This document shows positions 42,877 to 52,442 of a stretch of 64,000 nucleotides of DNA, one piece after another. The notes below the pieces were generated by a model, which did not search any database, had not been told where the DNA came from, and saw only the letters and a program-made list of their open reading frames with translations. The DNA lies in assembly GCF_000514815.1 (NCBI RefSeq), contig NZ_AZWQ01000016.1, forward strand, positions 1 through 64,000. Reading direction: 5' to 3'. This stretch comes from Salinispora fenicalii (GTDB lineage: Bacteria; Actinomycetota; Actinomycetes; Mycobacteriales; Micromonosporaceae). The position numbers and the translations under genes were made by a program. Numbering within the stretch: the stretch's first letter is position 1; every line of letters starts with the position of its first letter.

Positions 42877-44127
42877 TCACCGTGCGGTGAGAGCGGATCC
42901 GATGATGACCACGCGCGCCCACTCGGGTGGGGAGTCCGGCCGATAGTCAGGGTCGTCCTCATTGCACCGGCCGGCGCGGTGGAACAGCCCTACGACGGTT
43001 CGGGAGGGCGGCCGTGAGGCCGGCCAGGGCGTTTGTCCGTCGGTCAGCGCAACGATGACGTCCGGGCGTGGACTCTGCCGAAGCGCGCGAGCGAAGCCCG
43101 TGCGCAGATCCGTACCCCCTCCTCCGATCAATGGAATGCTCGCAGCTCCGCATAGAGGGCGGATGACGTGGGCCGCTGCGTCGCAGGGAAGGACGGTGAC
43201 CAGGTCGCGGCGGCCGCCCACAGCCCGGGCGATCGCGGCGACCTCGAGCAGGGCGCTGCCGAGTTCGGCGTCGCTGACCGAGCCGGAGGTGTCGATGATG
43301 ACGCAGACCCGCGGGGGTCGGCGTCGCAGCGCCGGAAGGACAACCCCAGGTATTCCGGCGGAGCGTCGCGACGGCCGGCCGTAGGAGTAGTCCTCCCCCA
43401 GGCCGGGTGCGGCGACCGCCGAGCGGACAGCCGCTCCGAGTAGTTCCCGCCACGGCTGTGGTGGATGGAATGCCTGTTCCGCCCACCGCCGCCAGCCCTG
43501 AGGGACGTTCCCCGGTCGGCCGGTGATGCCCTCGGCCACCCGGAACCGCACCGCGTCCCGTTCCTGCGGGCTGAGCGCGTGCGCGCCGTCGGGTCCGAGG
43601 TCCCATTGCCGCTGCAGCCCGTCGGCGCCGCTGCCGCAGTCCAGCCATGCCAGGTGCTGGATACGCGGGCCGAGCCGGAACTGCCGCAGGTAGTCCTCCA
43701 TCAGTTGTCCCTCCGGCAGCAGCAGCGCGCTCGGCTCGACCGCGCCTTCCGGGCGGGCCAGCCCGTCGCCGAAGACGTCATCGTTGATCTCGAAGTCCGC
43801 AGCGATGTTCATCCGCAGCCGCTCCCCCAGCCCGGTCAGCCCGCGTTCCCGGGCGACCCGGTCGCCGCGCCCGTGGTGGTCGCGGAGCAGGTGCGAGACC
43901 TCGTGAACCCAGACTCCGGCGAGTTCCTCCACGGGTGTTCGGTCGACGAACGCGGGCGATGCGTAGCACCGCCAGTGTGGGTCCACGGCCATTGTCGGCA
44001 CCCGCCGGGACTCGACCACGTGCAGGGCGAACAGCGCCGTCGCCAGGTAGGGCCGGACCCGGGCGGCGTGCAGCCGGGCGGTGAAGAGCTTGTCCCGGTC
44101 GAGCGTCCCGGCGTGGTCGGTGCTCAC
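42877..44127 (-). CDS. VWA-domain metallopeptidase-like protein (DUF2201 type)
   Basis: 416 aa from the GTG at 44127, which overlaps the MoxR stop (GTGA); the longer frame upstream is antisense-like Arg/Gly/Pro sequence. N-terminal putative metallopeptidase domain with HEVSH (HExxH) and NIAADFEIND, then a C-terminal von Willebrand A domain with the MIDAS motif DTSGSVS, GGGGTDLRTGF and LTDGQTPW. Such proteins work with MoxR-type ATPases as a chaperone or metal-insertion-like pair. Substrate protein unknown. Confidence 0.85.
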   Translation of the reverse strand: MSTDHAGTLDRDKLFTARLHAARVRPYLATALFALHVVESRRVPTMAVDPHWRCYASPAFVDRTPVEELAGVWVHEVSHLLRDHHGRGDRVARERGLTGLGERLRMNIAADFEINDDVFGDGLARPEGAVEPSALLLPEGQLMEDYLRQFRLGPRIQHLAWLDCGSGADGLQRQWDLGPDGAHALSPQERDAVRFRVAEGITGRPGNVPQGWRRWAEQAFHPPQPWRELLGAAVRSAVAAPGLGEDYSYGRPSRRSAGIPGVVLPALRRRPPRVCVIIDTSGSVSDAELGSALLEVAAIARAVGGRRDLVTVLPCDAAAHVIRPLCGAASIPLIGGGGTDLRTGFARALRQSPRPDVIVALTDGQTPWPASRPPSRTVVGLFHRAGRCNEDDPDYRPDSPPEWARVVIIGSALTAR

Positions 44128-45368
44128 CGGCTGGTCCCCGCGACCGCTGCGACCCGGGCCGCCGTCCGGTCGGCTCGGCGGGACAGGGACACCGCACCGG
44201 CGAGCTGCTCGATGGACGCGGGCACGTCCCAGTCTTCCTGACGCAGTCGGGCGAGGGTGGACGCGGGGACGACCACCAGGTCCGGGGCACCTGTCTCCAG
44301 GGCCCGGACCAGCAGTGTCCAGGCCGCGTCCCAGCGGGACCGCTCCGGGCGGCGGCGTACCGCCTCCACCACGGCGTCCAGAACGGCTTGGCGTAGGTCG
44401 CCGCGCTCGGGCAGGACGGCGGTTGCCGGATCGGCGAGCAGCACCTCGGGGTCCGGGAGGTCCATCCGGTCCAGACCGGCCAGCAGCTCCAGTCCTGGGC
44501 CGTCGCCCACGGCGCCTCTGACCAGCATCGACAGGACCTCCCGGGAGGTGTCGGCCGCGGTGGCGAAGGCGATCAGGCGCAGGGTCATCTCCCAGCTGCG
44601 GGGCGACGGCCATGGACCACCGCGGCCGGCCTCACTGGTGGGCAGACGGTGCACGAGCCCCGGGCGGGCCGACAGGAGTCCGCACACCGCACGGCGGGCG
44701 AAGGTGACGGCCTCCGGAAGCCGCTCGGGGTCGAGCCAGGGCAGCGTGGCCCGGGGCCAGGTCCCGCCCAGACCGCGTACGACGACCTCCTGGTCGTGGC
44801 TCCACTGCAGGTGGACGAAGCGGTTGGCCAGCGGCGGGCTCAGCTCCCAGCCGTCCGTCGCCGAGGATCGTGGATTGGCGGCGGCCACGATGCGTACTCC
44901 GGCCGGTAGGCACAGGCTGCCGATACGCCGCTCGAGCACGAGACGGAGCAGGGCGGCCTGTACGGCCGGCGGGGCTGTCGACAGTTCGTCCAGGAACAAC
45001 AGTCCACGACCGGCGCGGACCAGACGTATGGCCCAGTCCGGCGGCGCCATCGGCACTCCCTGGGTCGCCGGGTCGTCGCCGATGACCGGCAGCCCCGAGA
45101 AGTCGGACGGCTCGTGGACGCTGGCGATCACCGTCGTGAGCGGCAGGTTCAGCGATGCGGCGAGCTGCGTCAGCGCGGCGGTCTTGCCGATTCCCGGCTC
45201 GCCCCACAGCAGGACCGGCAGGTCGGCGGCGACGGCCAGGGTCAGGGCCTCCAACTGCGGGTCGGACCGGGTTTCGGTGGTGGTGTGGGAGAGCAGCGCG
45301 AGCAGGTTAGCGGCAACGTCGAGCTGGGGCGCCGGGGCGGTGTCGATCGAGGTACGGGTGGAGGACAT
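44124..45368 (-). CDS. MoxR-type AAA+ ATPase
   Basis: 414 aa; ATG at 45368. AAA motifs: Walker A GEPGIGKT, Walker B LLFLDELSTAP, sensor 1 region VRIVAAANPRS and arginine-finger region PPLANRFVHL. MoxR ATPases remodel or activate partner proteins, usually together with a VWA-domain protein such as the one encoded immediately downstream. It is the middle gene of a three-gene set. Confidence 0.88.
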   Translation of the reverse strand: MSSTRTSIDTAPAPQLDVAANLLALLSHTTTETRSDPQLEALTLAVAADLPVLLWGEPGIGKTAALTQLAASLNLPLTTVIASVHEPSDFSGLPVIGDDPATQGVPMAPPDWAIRLVRAGRGLLFLDELSTAPPAVQAALLRLVLERRIGSLCLPAGVRIVAAANPRSSATDGWELSPPLANRFVHLQWSHDQEVVVRGLGGTWPRATLPWLDPERLPEAVTFARRAVCGLLSARPGLVHRLPTSEAGRGGPWPSPRSWEMTLRLIAFATAADTSREVLSMLVRGAVGDGPGLELLAGLDRMDLPDPEVLLADPATAVLPERGDLRQAVLDAVVEAVRRRPERSRWDAAWTLLVRALETGAPDLVVVPASTLARLRQEDWDVPASIEQLAGAVSLSRRADRTAARVAAVAGTSR

Positions 45369-45433
45369 CTAAGATCACCTGTGAGGTCGTCAGGAGCCGG
45401 CCAGAACCGGGCGAGGAAAGAGGTTTCCGCTGG

Positions 45434-46834
45434 TCAGCGGGGAAACGTGTGGCGTGGGTGGTGGCGACGGTCACGCTTGGGCCGCCGGTCCTGAGAGGAG
45501 GGGGGTGGTCCGTGTCCGGTCAGCCCGGCTCGGAACAGCCCGTACGTGATCCGCCGCAGCGCGGCGTTCTCCAGTTCCTCCCGCAGGTTCCCGTGGCGGA
45601 GGAGCACGTTGGGTCCGAGTAGGGATTCGACAGTGGCCAGCGCGCCAGCGGTGTCCCCGTGGTCCAGGCGGGCGCGGATATCAGGAAGAAGCTCCGGTCG
45701 GCGGTGTGCCTCGTCGATTGCCTGTAGGCAGGGCAGCGGGGTGCCGGTCAGCGCGGCCAGCAGTTCCTCCCGGCGGATCTGCGCCGCACCGTGGTCCAGG
45801 GGTGTGAGCACCCCGTTCACCAGGCCGATGCGGTGCCAGGCTCCCCGGCAGGCCACGAGACGTGGCGCCGCCGCCGGGTCCGGGGATGCCGGCGTGACGC
45901 CCGCCCGGTGACCGGGCGCGAGCGCGGAGGCCACCAGTGGGTGGAGCCGGTCGACCTCGATCAGCCCGCGGCGTAGCAGCTCCAGGTCCGGCGCCATCCA
46001 GGTCGCCGCGTCGGGCAGCACCGGTAGCTCGGCAGCCCGACCAGCCGGCGACGCCCCGACGATCCGCGCCGCAGGCGGCTGCAAGTCCGTTCCGGCCGGA
46101 GCGACGTCCAGGAGCAAACGACGTCGAGGGCCGAGACGAACCGCCACGGTGCCGCTGGTCCGGCCCGTGGCCTGGAGCCGCAGTGCTGCCTCGGCCGCCC
46201 ACTGGTGCACCGCGTAGCCGCGCTCCCGCAACGCACCCCATTGGGGATCAAGGCGAATCGTGGTGGCGGTGTCAGAGGCCAGTTCCGGTGCGCCGGACCG
46301 AACCCGAAGCTCGTCGGCTCTCCGGACGTCCCACAGGTGGCGGTGCAGGTCGAGGCGGAATCGACGGTCGGGACGCGCATGTGGATGTGGGCAATCACCC
46401 TCGTCGCGGGATCCGTACCACAGCGCCAGACTGATCCGCTGGCCCGCATCCGCCCAGGCCGGTGGCGTCCGGGCGACGAGGTGCACCGGCTTGGCATCGT
46501 CGTGTTCCGCCGGGCCGTACCGTGCCAGTGAGACGGTCAGGCCCGGGCGCAACAACCCGTCAGGAGCGATCCTCGGCAGGTGCCAGCGCAGCAGGTCAGG
46601 CGCGAGGTGCCGGAGATCAGCCCGGAGCCGGGCGGCCAGCTCGCGGCCGTGGCAGCGAGCGACGGCGCGCAGGTCAAGGTCAACGTCAACACGAGCGGCG
46701 GCACATGCCCCGGCCCAGTCACCGACGCGACGACGAACGGTCGCGGCTTCGATCATGAAGGGCGGCACGGCGTACTCGCGTACCCGGCGGAGGAGAGATA
46801 GGCGGGAATCCGCAGTCGCGGCTGGGGAGCGCAT
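45434..46834 (-). CDS. Conserved hypothetical protein of the MoxR/VWA set
   Basis: 466 aa from the ATG at 46834 (a GTG two codons earlier is next to the AAGG site). Begins with LRRVREYAVPPFMIEAAT, followed by a long Arg-rich region with DLRRHLAPDLLRWHLPR-like segments and ending in HGNLREELENAALRRITYGLFRAG. No known domain recognised. Its conserved position in front of MoxR and VWA genes suggests it is their substrate or third component. Confidence 0.65.
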   Translation of the reverse strand: MRSPAATADSRLSLLRRVREYAVPPFMIEAATVRRRVGDWAGACAAARVDVDLDLRAVARCHGRELAARLRADLRHLAPDLLRWHLPRIAPDGLLRPGLTVSLARYGPAEHDDAKPVHLVARTPPAWADAGQRISLALWYGSRDEGDCPHPHARPDRRFRLDLHRHLWDVRRADELRVRSGAPELASDTATTIRLDPQWGALRERGYAVHQWAAEAALRLQATGRTSGTVAVRLGPRRRLLLDVAPAGTDLQPPAARIVGASPAGRAAELPVLPDAATWMAPDLELLRRGLIEVDRLHPLVASALAPGHRAGVTPASPDPAAAPRLVACRGAWHRIGLVNGVLTPLDHGAAQIRREELLAALTGTPLPCLQAIDEAHRRPELLPDIRARLDHGDTAGALATVESLLGPNVLLRHGNLREELENAALRRITYGLFRAGLTGHGPPPSSQDRRPKRDRRHHPRHTFPR

Positions 46835-47059
46835 CAGCACTCACCTTGCGCGAACCGGACCCCCAATCTGAGAGAGAGATTCATCGTGGCGGAGTGTAGC
46901 GCCCGCTGCGAGCTACGCCAAGGCCGATCCATCCTTAACCGTAATCTGGATCTGTCGCCTCGAGTGATGCCCGGAGAGCAATCCCGACAGCTAAGCTGCC
47001 GGCCTCAGCAAGAGTCGGTGGGTCCACTCCAGCAGGCGGACGTGGCAGGATCTCCTCGC

Positions 47060-47851
47060 ATGGAAGGTGTTCTGCCACACCAAGCTGCCCAAATCCTCAG
47101 CGACGCCCGCCGGGTCGTCATCTTCACTGGCGCCGGCATCTCAGCGGAGAGCGGCGTGCCCACCTTCCGCGACGACCTCACCGGCCTGTGGGCGCGTTTC
47201 GACGCCCAGCAGCTCGCCACCGCGGAGGCGTTCCACGCCGATCCGGACCTGGTCTGGGGCTGGTACGAATGGCGACGTGCCCGGGTACGCCGAGCCGAGC
47301 CCAATTCAGGGCATTTGGCCATCACCACCATCGAATCCCGAACCCCCGACACTACCGTCATCACGCAGAACGTCGACGACCTGCACGAACGCGCCGGAAC
47401 CCCGGCCGCGATCCACCTGCACGGCAGCCTCTTCACACCCCGCTGCGTGGCGGTGCCTGCGCACCCGGCAACCTTCCCGGACCCACCCGACGGCGAGGCC
47501 GCAGAACCGCACGAAGGCCGCCGCATCTCGCCACCCCGGTGCGCCTCCTGCCGGGCGCTCGTCCGCCCAGGCGTGGTGTGGTTCGGTGAGGCACTGCCCG
47601 AGGCCGCGTTGACCGCAGCGGTCGAAGCCGCCACCGCCTGCGACGTGCTGCTGACGGTCGGCACCTCCGGCGTCGTGTACCCGGCCGCCGAGATCCCCCG
47701 GATCGCGGCAGGCTCAGGCGCCACCGTGATCCAGGTCAACCCCCAGTCGACCCCACTCGACCGGATCGCCACCATCAACCTGCGCGGCACCGCCGCACAG
47801 GTCCTCCCGACCCTGGTCGCAGCCGCATGGAGGAACTGCACCTCCACCTGA
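47060..47851 (+). CDS. Sir2-family (sirtuin) NAD-dependent deacylase
   Basis: 263 aa from the ATG at 47060 with AGGA nine bases upstream; the frame is open further back without sirtuin similarity. Motifs: FTGAGISAESGVPTFRD (NAD site), TQNVDDLHERAG, catalytic His in HLHGSLF, FGEALP and GTSGVVYPA. The zinc module is incomplete: the first CxxC pair reads RCVAVP, leaving one Cys, while the second pair CASC is intact. It removes acyl groups from lysines or ADP-ribosylates, if folded. A missing zinc ligand may be replaced by His in VPAHP. Confidence 0.85.
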   Translation: MEGVLPHQAAQILSDARRVVIFTGAGISAESGVPTFRDDLTGLWARFDAQQLATAEAFHADPDLVWGWYEWRRARVRRAEPNSGHLAITTIESRTPDTTVITQNVDDLHERAGTPAAIHLHGSLFTPRCVAVPAHPATFPDPPDGEAAEPHEGRRISPPRCASCRALVRPGVVWFGEALPEAALTAAVEAATACDVLLTVGTSGVVYPAAEIPRIAAGSGATVIQVNPQSTPLDRIATINLRGTAAQVLPTLVAAAWRNCTST

Positions 47852-48096
47852 GCGGGTCGATGCCGTCGTGGCGCCCTGGGTTGCGGAATCCCCTGTCCCG
47901 CCCTCGCCGTCGTGGATCTACACCCGGTGATGTGCCGTACCCTGTTCGCCGTCACCTGTGTGCCGTGCTGGGCATGCGATGTGCGTCGGGGAGTTGAACC
48001 CCACGCCCGCCCTCGGCGCGCCGGGAGTGAGCCGGATTGACCGCCGGCTTGCGGTTTTGTGTACGCCTCCACATCGGCTACCTGCACCGCAACCGT

Positions 48097-48481
48097 TCAG
48101 TCCAGCAGCTCGGCCTCCCAGTTCGTGCGCTGGATCAGCGTGTCCACCTCGCGCAACTGCCGGGCCAGAACGTCCGCCTGCCTCCGCAACTCCACCACTG
48201 GCAGCGCCGGGATCATCTTCAAACTCCGACCGCAGCTGCCGATATCCACGTTGGCCTTCCCCCGCGGCGGAGGTGACCAGGCTATGCCGCAGCCGGAGCA
48301 CGTCACGACGCGCGAGTGCGTCCGTGAGCGTTCCCATCCCCGCCACGGCTGTTGCCGCGTTGGTGCGATTGATCCGCTGGATCAACGACTCCAGCTCACC
48401 GAGCACCTCGTCCACGTCGGTAAGGAAGCGGGCGCGAAGTCGTATCGATCGGCCGCGGCGAGCCCGGTACGGGCGAGGCAT
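48097..48481 (-). pseudogene. Decayed DIP1984-family gene
   Basis: One minus-strand frame gives DVDEVLGELESLIQRINRTN then TLTDALARRDVLRLRHSL, and another gives VVELRRQADVLARQLREVDT then LIQRTNWEAELLD to the stop at 48097. Together these match DIP1984-family proteins, but the two halves are out of frame and the N-terminus is not recognisable. It is most simply a frameshifted pseudogene. Confidence 0.65.
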
Positions 48482-48895
48482 TCGATGTCGCAGGGTTGTC
48501 CTTCGGAGACCTCACACCCCCTAGACCATCCTAGGAGGATGACCGAATGCGGGCGGCGAGCGGTCGTCACGGTGCTGGTGATGCCGGCGGCATCACCAGC
48601 ATGAGCGCTTCAGCCCAGCGCTGCCGGCCGGTTGCCGCGTGATGCCGTCGATCGCGCAGATCAGCAGACACCACCAGCCGCGAGGGCGGGCCCCGCACCC
48701 CGCTGCTACAGACAACGGGTCTGAGCCAGGACCACATCGATCATCTCGAACGGCACCTGCTGAGTCAGCTCACCCAGCGGACCTGGCGCGAACGGGCCCG
48801 ACCCGCACCCTGCGCGAAGCGACAGACTGAGCCAACAGCGGGACTCCCGACGGTGACATCGGGGAACTGGCCAGCTCTGAGCACGGGGGCCGGAG
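48482..48895. other. Intergenic stretch without a recognised gene
   Basis: About 410 bases. Short open frames on the plus strand have Arg/Pro/Ser-rich translations and no family features. A GGAGG at 48534-48538 precedes an ATG, but that frame has no recognisable content. Confidence 0.5.
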
Positions 48896-49432
48896 TCAGG
48901 AGGCCGCGGAGAAGTCGCCCCGACGGCGTAGCCGACCGATCCAGCCCTGGGCGGTGTGCCGGGGCACGCCGTAGTGCTCGGCGACAGCGGTCACCGTGCC
49001 CATGCGATTGAAGACCTCGACCACGTCATCCGGCATCCGCCGGTAGACCCGACCTTCTGGCACCGAGGCCTCGGTGCGACGACGTGCGGCACCGGCCCCA
49101 CTGGCACGGCCCGACCCCGACCGGGCCCCACGTTTACCGTCGGCACTCCGCGCCGGACGGGGTGCTTGCTCCACACCGGACTCGGCCGCCTCGCTGGGCA
49201 CCTCGACGGCTTCCTCGCCCTGAGCCGGTGGGACGACGGCGGTGGTAGCGGACGGAAACAGCGCCCGCAGGAGCAGGTTGAGATCGAACGACGGCAGGGT
49301 CGGTGCCGAAATGCCGTTGCCGGCCCGCATGGCCAGTTCAACAATTCGCGGCGTTGAGCCATCCACGTCGACAGAGACAACGGTCTCCGTCCCGGATTCC
49401 TCAGCCCTGATGGTGATTGTGTAGTCACCCAT
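48896..49432 (-). CDS. Protein with C-terminal helix-turn-helix (actinobacterial, unknown role)
   Basis: 178 aa from the ATG at 49432 with GGAGGG upstream. Residues 1-60 look like a small beta-rich domain (DYTITIRAEESGTETVVSVD). A Lys/Arg/Ser/Gly-rich linker follows (about 85-130). The C-terminus MPDDVVEVFNRMG, TVTAVAEHYGVPRHTAQGWI is a clear homeodomain-like helix-turn-helix. It probably binds DNA. It may be a regulator or nucleoid-associated protein; a palindrome lies 120 bases upstream. Confidence 0.7.
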   Translation of the reverse strand: MGDYTITIRAEESGTETVVSVDVDGSTPRIVELAMRAGNGISAPTLPSFDLNLLLRALFPSATTAVVPPAQGEEAVEVPSEAAESGVEQAPRPARSADGKRGARSGSGRASGAGAARRRTEASVPEGRVYRRMPDDVVEVFNRMGTVTAVAEHYGVPRHTAQGWIGRLRRRGDFSAAS

Positions 49433-49554
49433 CGCCAACCCTCCACGTAAGGTCACATGGCAGCACACCAATCGGTAGTGTGGTCAGCCCCACGGCTCGT
49501 TCAGCCTAGCGGATTGGGCTGACCACGCGACAGAGGCCAGGGGAGTATGGCATG

Positions 49555-49576
49555 TTTGTTGCCAGCAGACAACAAA
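49555..49576. promoter_or_regulatory. A+T-rich inverted repeat
   Basis: TTTGTTG (49555-49561) and CAACAAA (49570-49576) are perfect complements around an eight-base spacer. It lies between the P450 stop (49598) and the HTH gene start (49432). It could be an operator for the HTH protein or the end of the P450 operon transcript. The A+T-rich arms are unusual here. Confidence 0.4.
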
Positions 49577-49597
49577 AACAACACATACGACATGCGT

Positions 49598-50866
49598 TCA
49601 CTGCCCAGTAAAGCTCCCGGGCAGGGACTTGACGCCGTTGACGAAGTTGCTCTCCAGCCGGACGACCTGACCGCTCAGTCGAAAACGTGACAAATGCGGC
49701 GCCAGTTCCCGCAACATCGCTCTCGCCTCCAGTCGGGCTAGATGCGCCCCGAGACAGAAGTGCGGGCCCATCCCGAAGGACAGGTGCGGATTCGGGTTCC
49801 GGTGCAGCCGCAGTTCGTCTGGAGCCTCGAAGACGGCGGCGTCCCGGTTGGCCGAGGCGTACCAGAGCACCACCTTGTCACCGGCGGCGATCGGCGTGCC
49901 GTGGAGCTCGGTGTCCACGATCGCGGTACGGCGGAACTGCATGATCGGACTAACCCAACGCAGCAGTTCCTCCACCGCCGACGGCAGTAGTGTGTCGTCA
50001 GCGACCAACCGCTCACGCTGCGTTGGATTGTCGACCAGCGCCAGCACACTGCCGGTGATGAGGTGTCGGGTGGTTTCGTTGCCGGCTACCACCAGCAACA
50101 ACCAGAAGTTGCAGAACTCTCGGTCGGTCAGCCGTCGACCGTCCGCCTCACCGGTGGCAAGCAACGTCATCAGGTCCTCGCGCGGTGCACGACGCCGCTC
50201 GTCGGCCACGCTGAGCGCGTACTGGAACGCCTCGAAAAACGTCCTCCGGTACGCCTCGACGTCGCCTCCGCCGTACTCCGGGTCGTCGAAGCCCACCAGG
50301 TTGTTGCTCCACTGGTAGAGCAGGTGCCGATCCTCGCGGGGCAGACCGAGCAGATCCGCGAGGACCAGCAACGGCAACTCAGCCGCGAGGTCGGCAACCA
50401 CGTCGCACTCCTCTTGCCGAACCGCCCGCTCGACCAGATTCCGGGCGTGCGCGGTGACACTCTCGCCGAGTGCCCGGATCGCCCGGGGGGTGAACACCGC
50501 GGTGACCAGCCTGCGGACCCGGGCGTGCTGCGGCGCGTCCATGTTGACGAGCAGCTGACGAGCCTGCTCCAGGTCCGCGGTGGTACGCGGATCCGCCAGA
50601 AAGGCACCCTGACGGCCGGAGGAGAACACCTCCGGCTGCCGAGACGCGGCGACCACCCCCTCGTGGGTGGTAACCGCCCAGAAGCCGGGGCCCTGGCTGA
50701 GGATCCGCCCCTCACCGGAGCGCCGCCACAGCGGCGCCTCCGGCACCCAGCTGACCGGCTCTTCACGCCGTAGCCGGGCAAACTCCGCGTACGGCACCCC
50801 GGCGGCGTACGTCGCGGGGTGCGCGATGTCCGCACGGTTGCCCGTCGACACAATCTCCGTGCTCAT
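49598..50866 (-). CDS. Cytochrome P450
   Basis: 422 aa; ATG at 50866 overlapping the ligase stop. Markers: I-helix AGNETTR, ExxR in EELLRW, and the heme loop FGMGPHFCLGAHLAR. The heme region and the NMDAPQHARVRRLV segment resemble CYP125/CYP142-type bacterial P450s that hydroxylate alkyl chains, although specificity cannot be claimed. It needs an external ferredoxin; none is visible in the window. Last gene of the cluster 2 operon, so it probably tailors the acyl product. Confidence 0.92.
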   Translation of the reverse strand: MSTEIVSTGNRADIAHPATYAAGVPYAEFARLRREEPVSWVPEAPLWRRSGEGRILSQGPGFWAVTTHEGVVAASRQPEVFSSGRQGAFLADPRTTADLEQARQLLVNMDAPQHARVRRLVTAVFTPRAIRALGESVTAHARNLVERAVRQEECDVVADLAAELPLLVLADLLGLPREDRHLLYQWSNNLVGFDDPEYGGGDVEAYRRTFFEAFQYALSVADERRRAPREDLMTLLATGEADGRRLTDREFCNFWLLLVVAGNETTRHLITGSVLALVDNPTQRERLVADDTLLPSAVEELLRWVSPIMQFRRTAIVDTELHGTPIAAGDKVVLWYASANRDAAVFEAPDELRLHRNPNPHLSFGMGPHFCLGAHLARLEARAMLRELAPHLSRFRLSGQVVRLESNFVNGVKSLPGSFTGQ

Positions 50867-52419
50867 GACCGGCCTCCTGAAATCCCGGTGCCCAACAACC
50901 CGCGGAGCACCTCCTGGCGCAACTTGCCGGTGCCGTCACGGGGTAGTTCCGGGACGAAACGCCACCGCTTGGGCACCTTGAACCCGGCCAACGAACGTCG
51001 GCAGAACGCGGCGAGCACCTCCCCGCCCCGCTCCGGGGCGAGCCGGGCCGAATCCACCTCGACGATGGCAACCAACCGCTCGCCGTACTCGTCGTCCGGC
51101 TCGCCGGTCACCGCCGCGTCCCGGACCGCCGGGTGCGACAGCAACACCGTCTGCACCTCGGCGGGGTAGATGTTCACCCCGCCCGAGATCACGACGTCCC
51201 CCGCCCGGCCGGTCAGGTAGAGGTAGCCGTCCGAATCCAGGTAGCCGGTCTCGCCGTAGGTGAACACCCCCGCGCGCAGGTGCGCGTCCCGGGTCTTCTG
51301 CGGGGCGTTGTGGTATTCGAAGGTCTGCCCCACCCGGTGGACGAACACCCGCCCCGCCTGGCCGGCCGGCAACGGGTTGCCATCGTCGTCGACGATGACG
51401 ATCTCGTTCGGGGGTACGGCACGGCCGACGCTGCCCGGATGCCGTAGCCAACTGTCGGCGTCCATGAGGGTCACCACGCCGGCCTCGGTGGCCGCGTAGT
51501 ACTCGACCACCACCGAACCCCACCACTCGATCATCTGCCGCTTCACCTCGACCGGGCACGGCCCACCGCCGTGCCAGACCATCCGTAGGCTGCCGACGTC
51601 GGCCGCCGCCCGGACAGCCGCGGGAAGCCGCAGCAGCCGGACGAACTGGGTGGGGACCAGGTGGCAGGCGGTGATTCGGTGCTCCGCCACGGCGGCCAGG
51701 AAGGATTCCGGGTCAAACCGGTCGTGCATCACCAGGCGGCTGCCCCGCAGCAAGGGGAGCAACGCGAAGAACACCTGCGCCGAGTGATACCACGGCCCCA
51801 CCAGCAGCACCGCGCCGCGGGCCGGTACCCCCAGGACGCGCCCGGCGTAGGCGAGCAGTCGGTCCACCCGGGCGAACGGCGCCCCGACGCGGAACAAACC
51901 GTTGCGCACCCCCTTCGGCGCGCCCGTCGTGCCCGAGGTGTACAGCAGGATGGAGCCGCAGACCTGGTCGGTGGGCTCGGCGACGGGGAGTCCGGCCAGC
52001 AACGGCTCGACCGCGGTGCAGCCGGCGTGCTCCCGCTCGCCGGTCACCATGGCACGTACCGGGGCGGGGCAGGAGTGCGCTGCCTCAGCGACCACGGCCG
52101 CGTACCGGGGCTCGGTGATCACCAACCGGCTCGCCGAGTCCGACAACAGGTAGGTGATCTCGGGTGCGGTCAGGTGCCAGTTGACCGGCACTACGGTCAC
52201 TCCGGTGTGGAGGGCGGCGAGCAGCACCTCGAACGTCTCCCGCCGGTTGCCGCAGACCACGGCCATGGTGTCACCGACCTGTAGATCCTCGGCGCGCAGC
52301 AGGCGGACCCAGCGGTTTACCCGGGCATCCAGGGCCGACCAGTCCAGCTCACCGGCCGAGTCCCGAAGGGCCGGTCCGCCAGCCCCGCCGGCCAGCAGAC
52401 CCGTCAGCATTACCACCAT
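50863..52419 (-). CDS. Acyl-CoA synthetase / AMP-dependent ligase
   Basis: 518 aa; ATG at 52419 with AAGGAG five bases upstream. ANL motifs: YTSGTTGAPKG, YYAATEAG, YGETGYLDSDGYLYLTGR and C-terminal Lys in GTGKLRQEV. It activates a carboxylic acid and passes it to CoA (or the ACP). In an operon with thiolase, CoA transferase and P450 it may activate a starter acid or recycle a released product. Confidence 0.88.
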   Translation of the reverse strand: MVVMLTGLLAGGAGGPALRDSAGELDWSALDARVNRWVRLLRAEDLQVGDTMAVVCGNRRETFEVLLAALHTGVTVVPVNWHLTAPEITYLLSDSASRLVITEPRYAAVVAEAAHSCPAPVRAMVTGEREHAGCTAVEPLLAGLPVAEPTDQVCGSILLYTSGTTGAPKGVRNGLFRVGAPFARVDRLLAYAGRVLGVPARGAVLLVGPWYHSAQVFFALLPLLRGSRLVMHDRFDPESFLAAVAEHRITACHLVPTQFVRLLRLPAAVRAAADVGSLRMVWHGGGPCPVEVKRQMIEWWGSVVVEYYAATEAGVVTLMDADSWLRHPGSVGRAVPPNEIVIVDDDGNPLPAGQAGRVFVHRVGQTFEYHNAPQKTRDAHLRAGVFTYGETGYLDSDGYLYLTGRAGDVVISGGVNIYPAEVQTVLLSHPAVRDAAVTGEPDDEYGERLVAIVEVDSARLAPERGGEVLAAFCRRSLAGFKVPKRWRFVPELPRDGTGKLRQEVLRGLLGTGISGGRS

Positions 52420-52442
52420 GGCGCTCCTTCGGGGTTCTCGGC

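Noticed and set aside
42128..42877. Extended N-termini of the 42322 and 42877 minus-strand genes
   Set aside because: The longer frames add Arg/Gly/Pro-rich antisense-like sequence; internal starts with good binding sites or stop-overlap coupling fit the families better.
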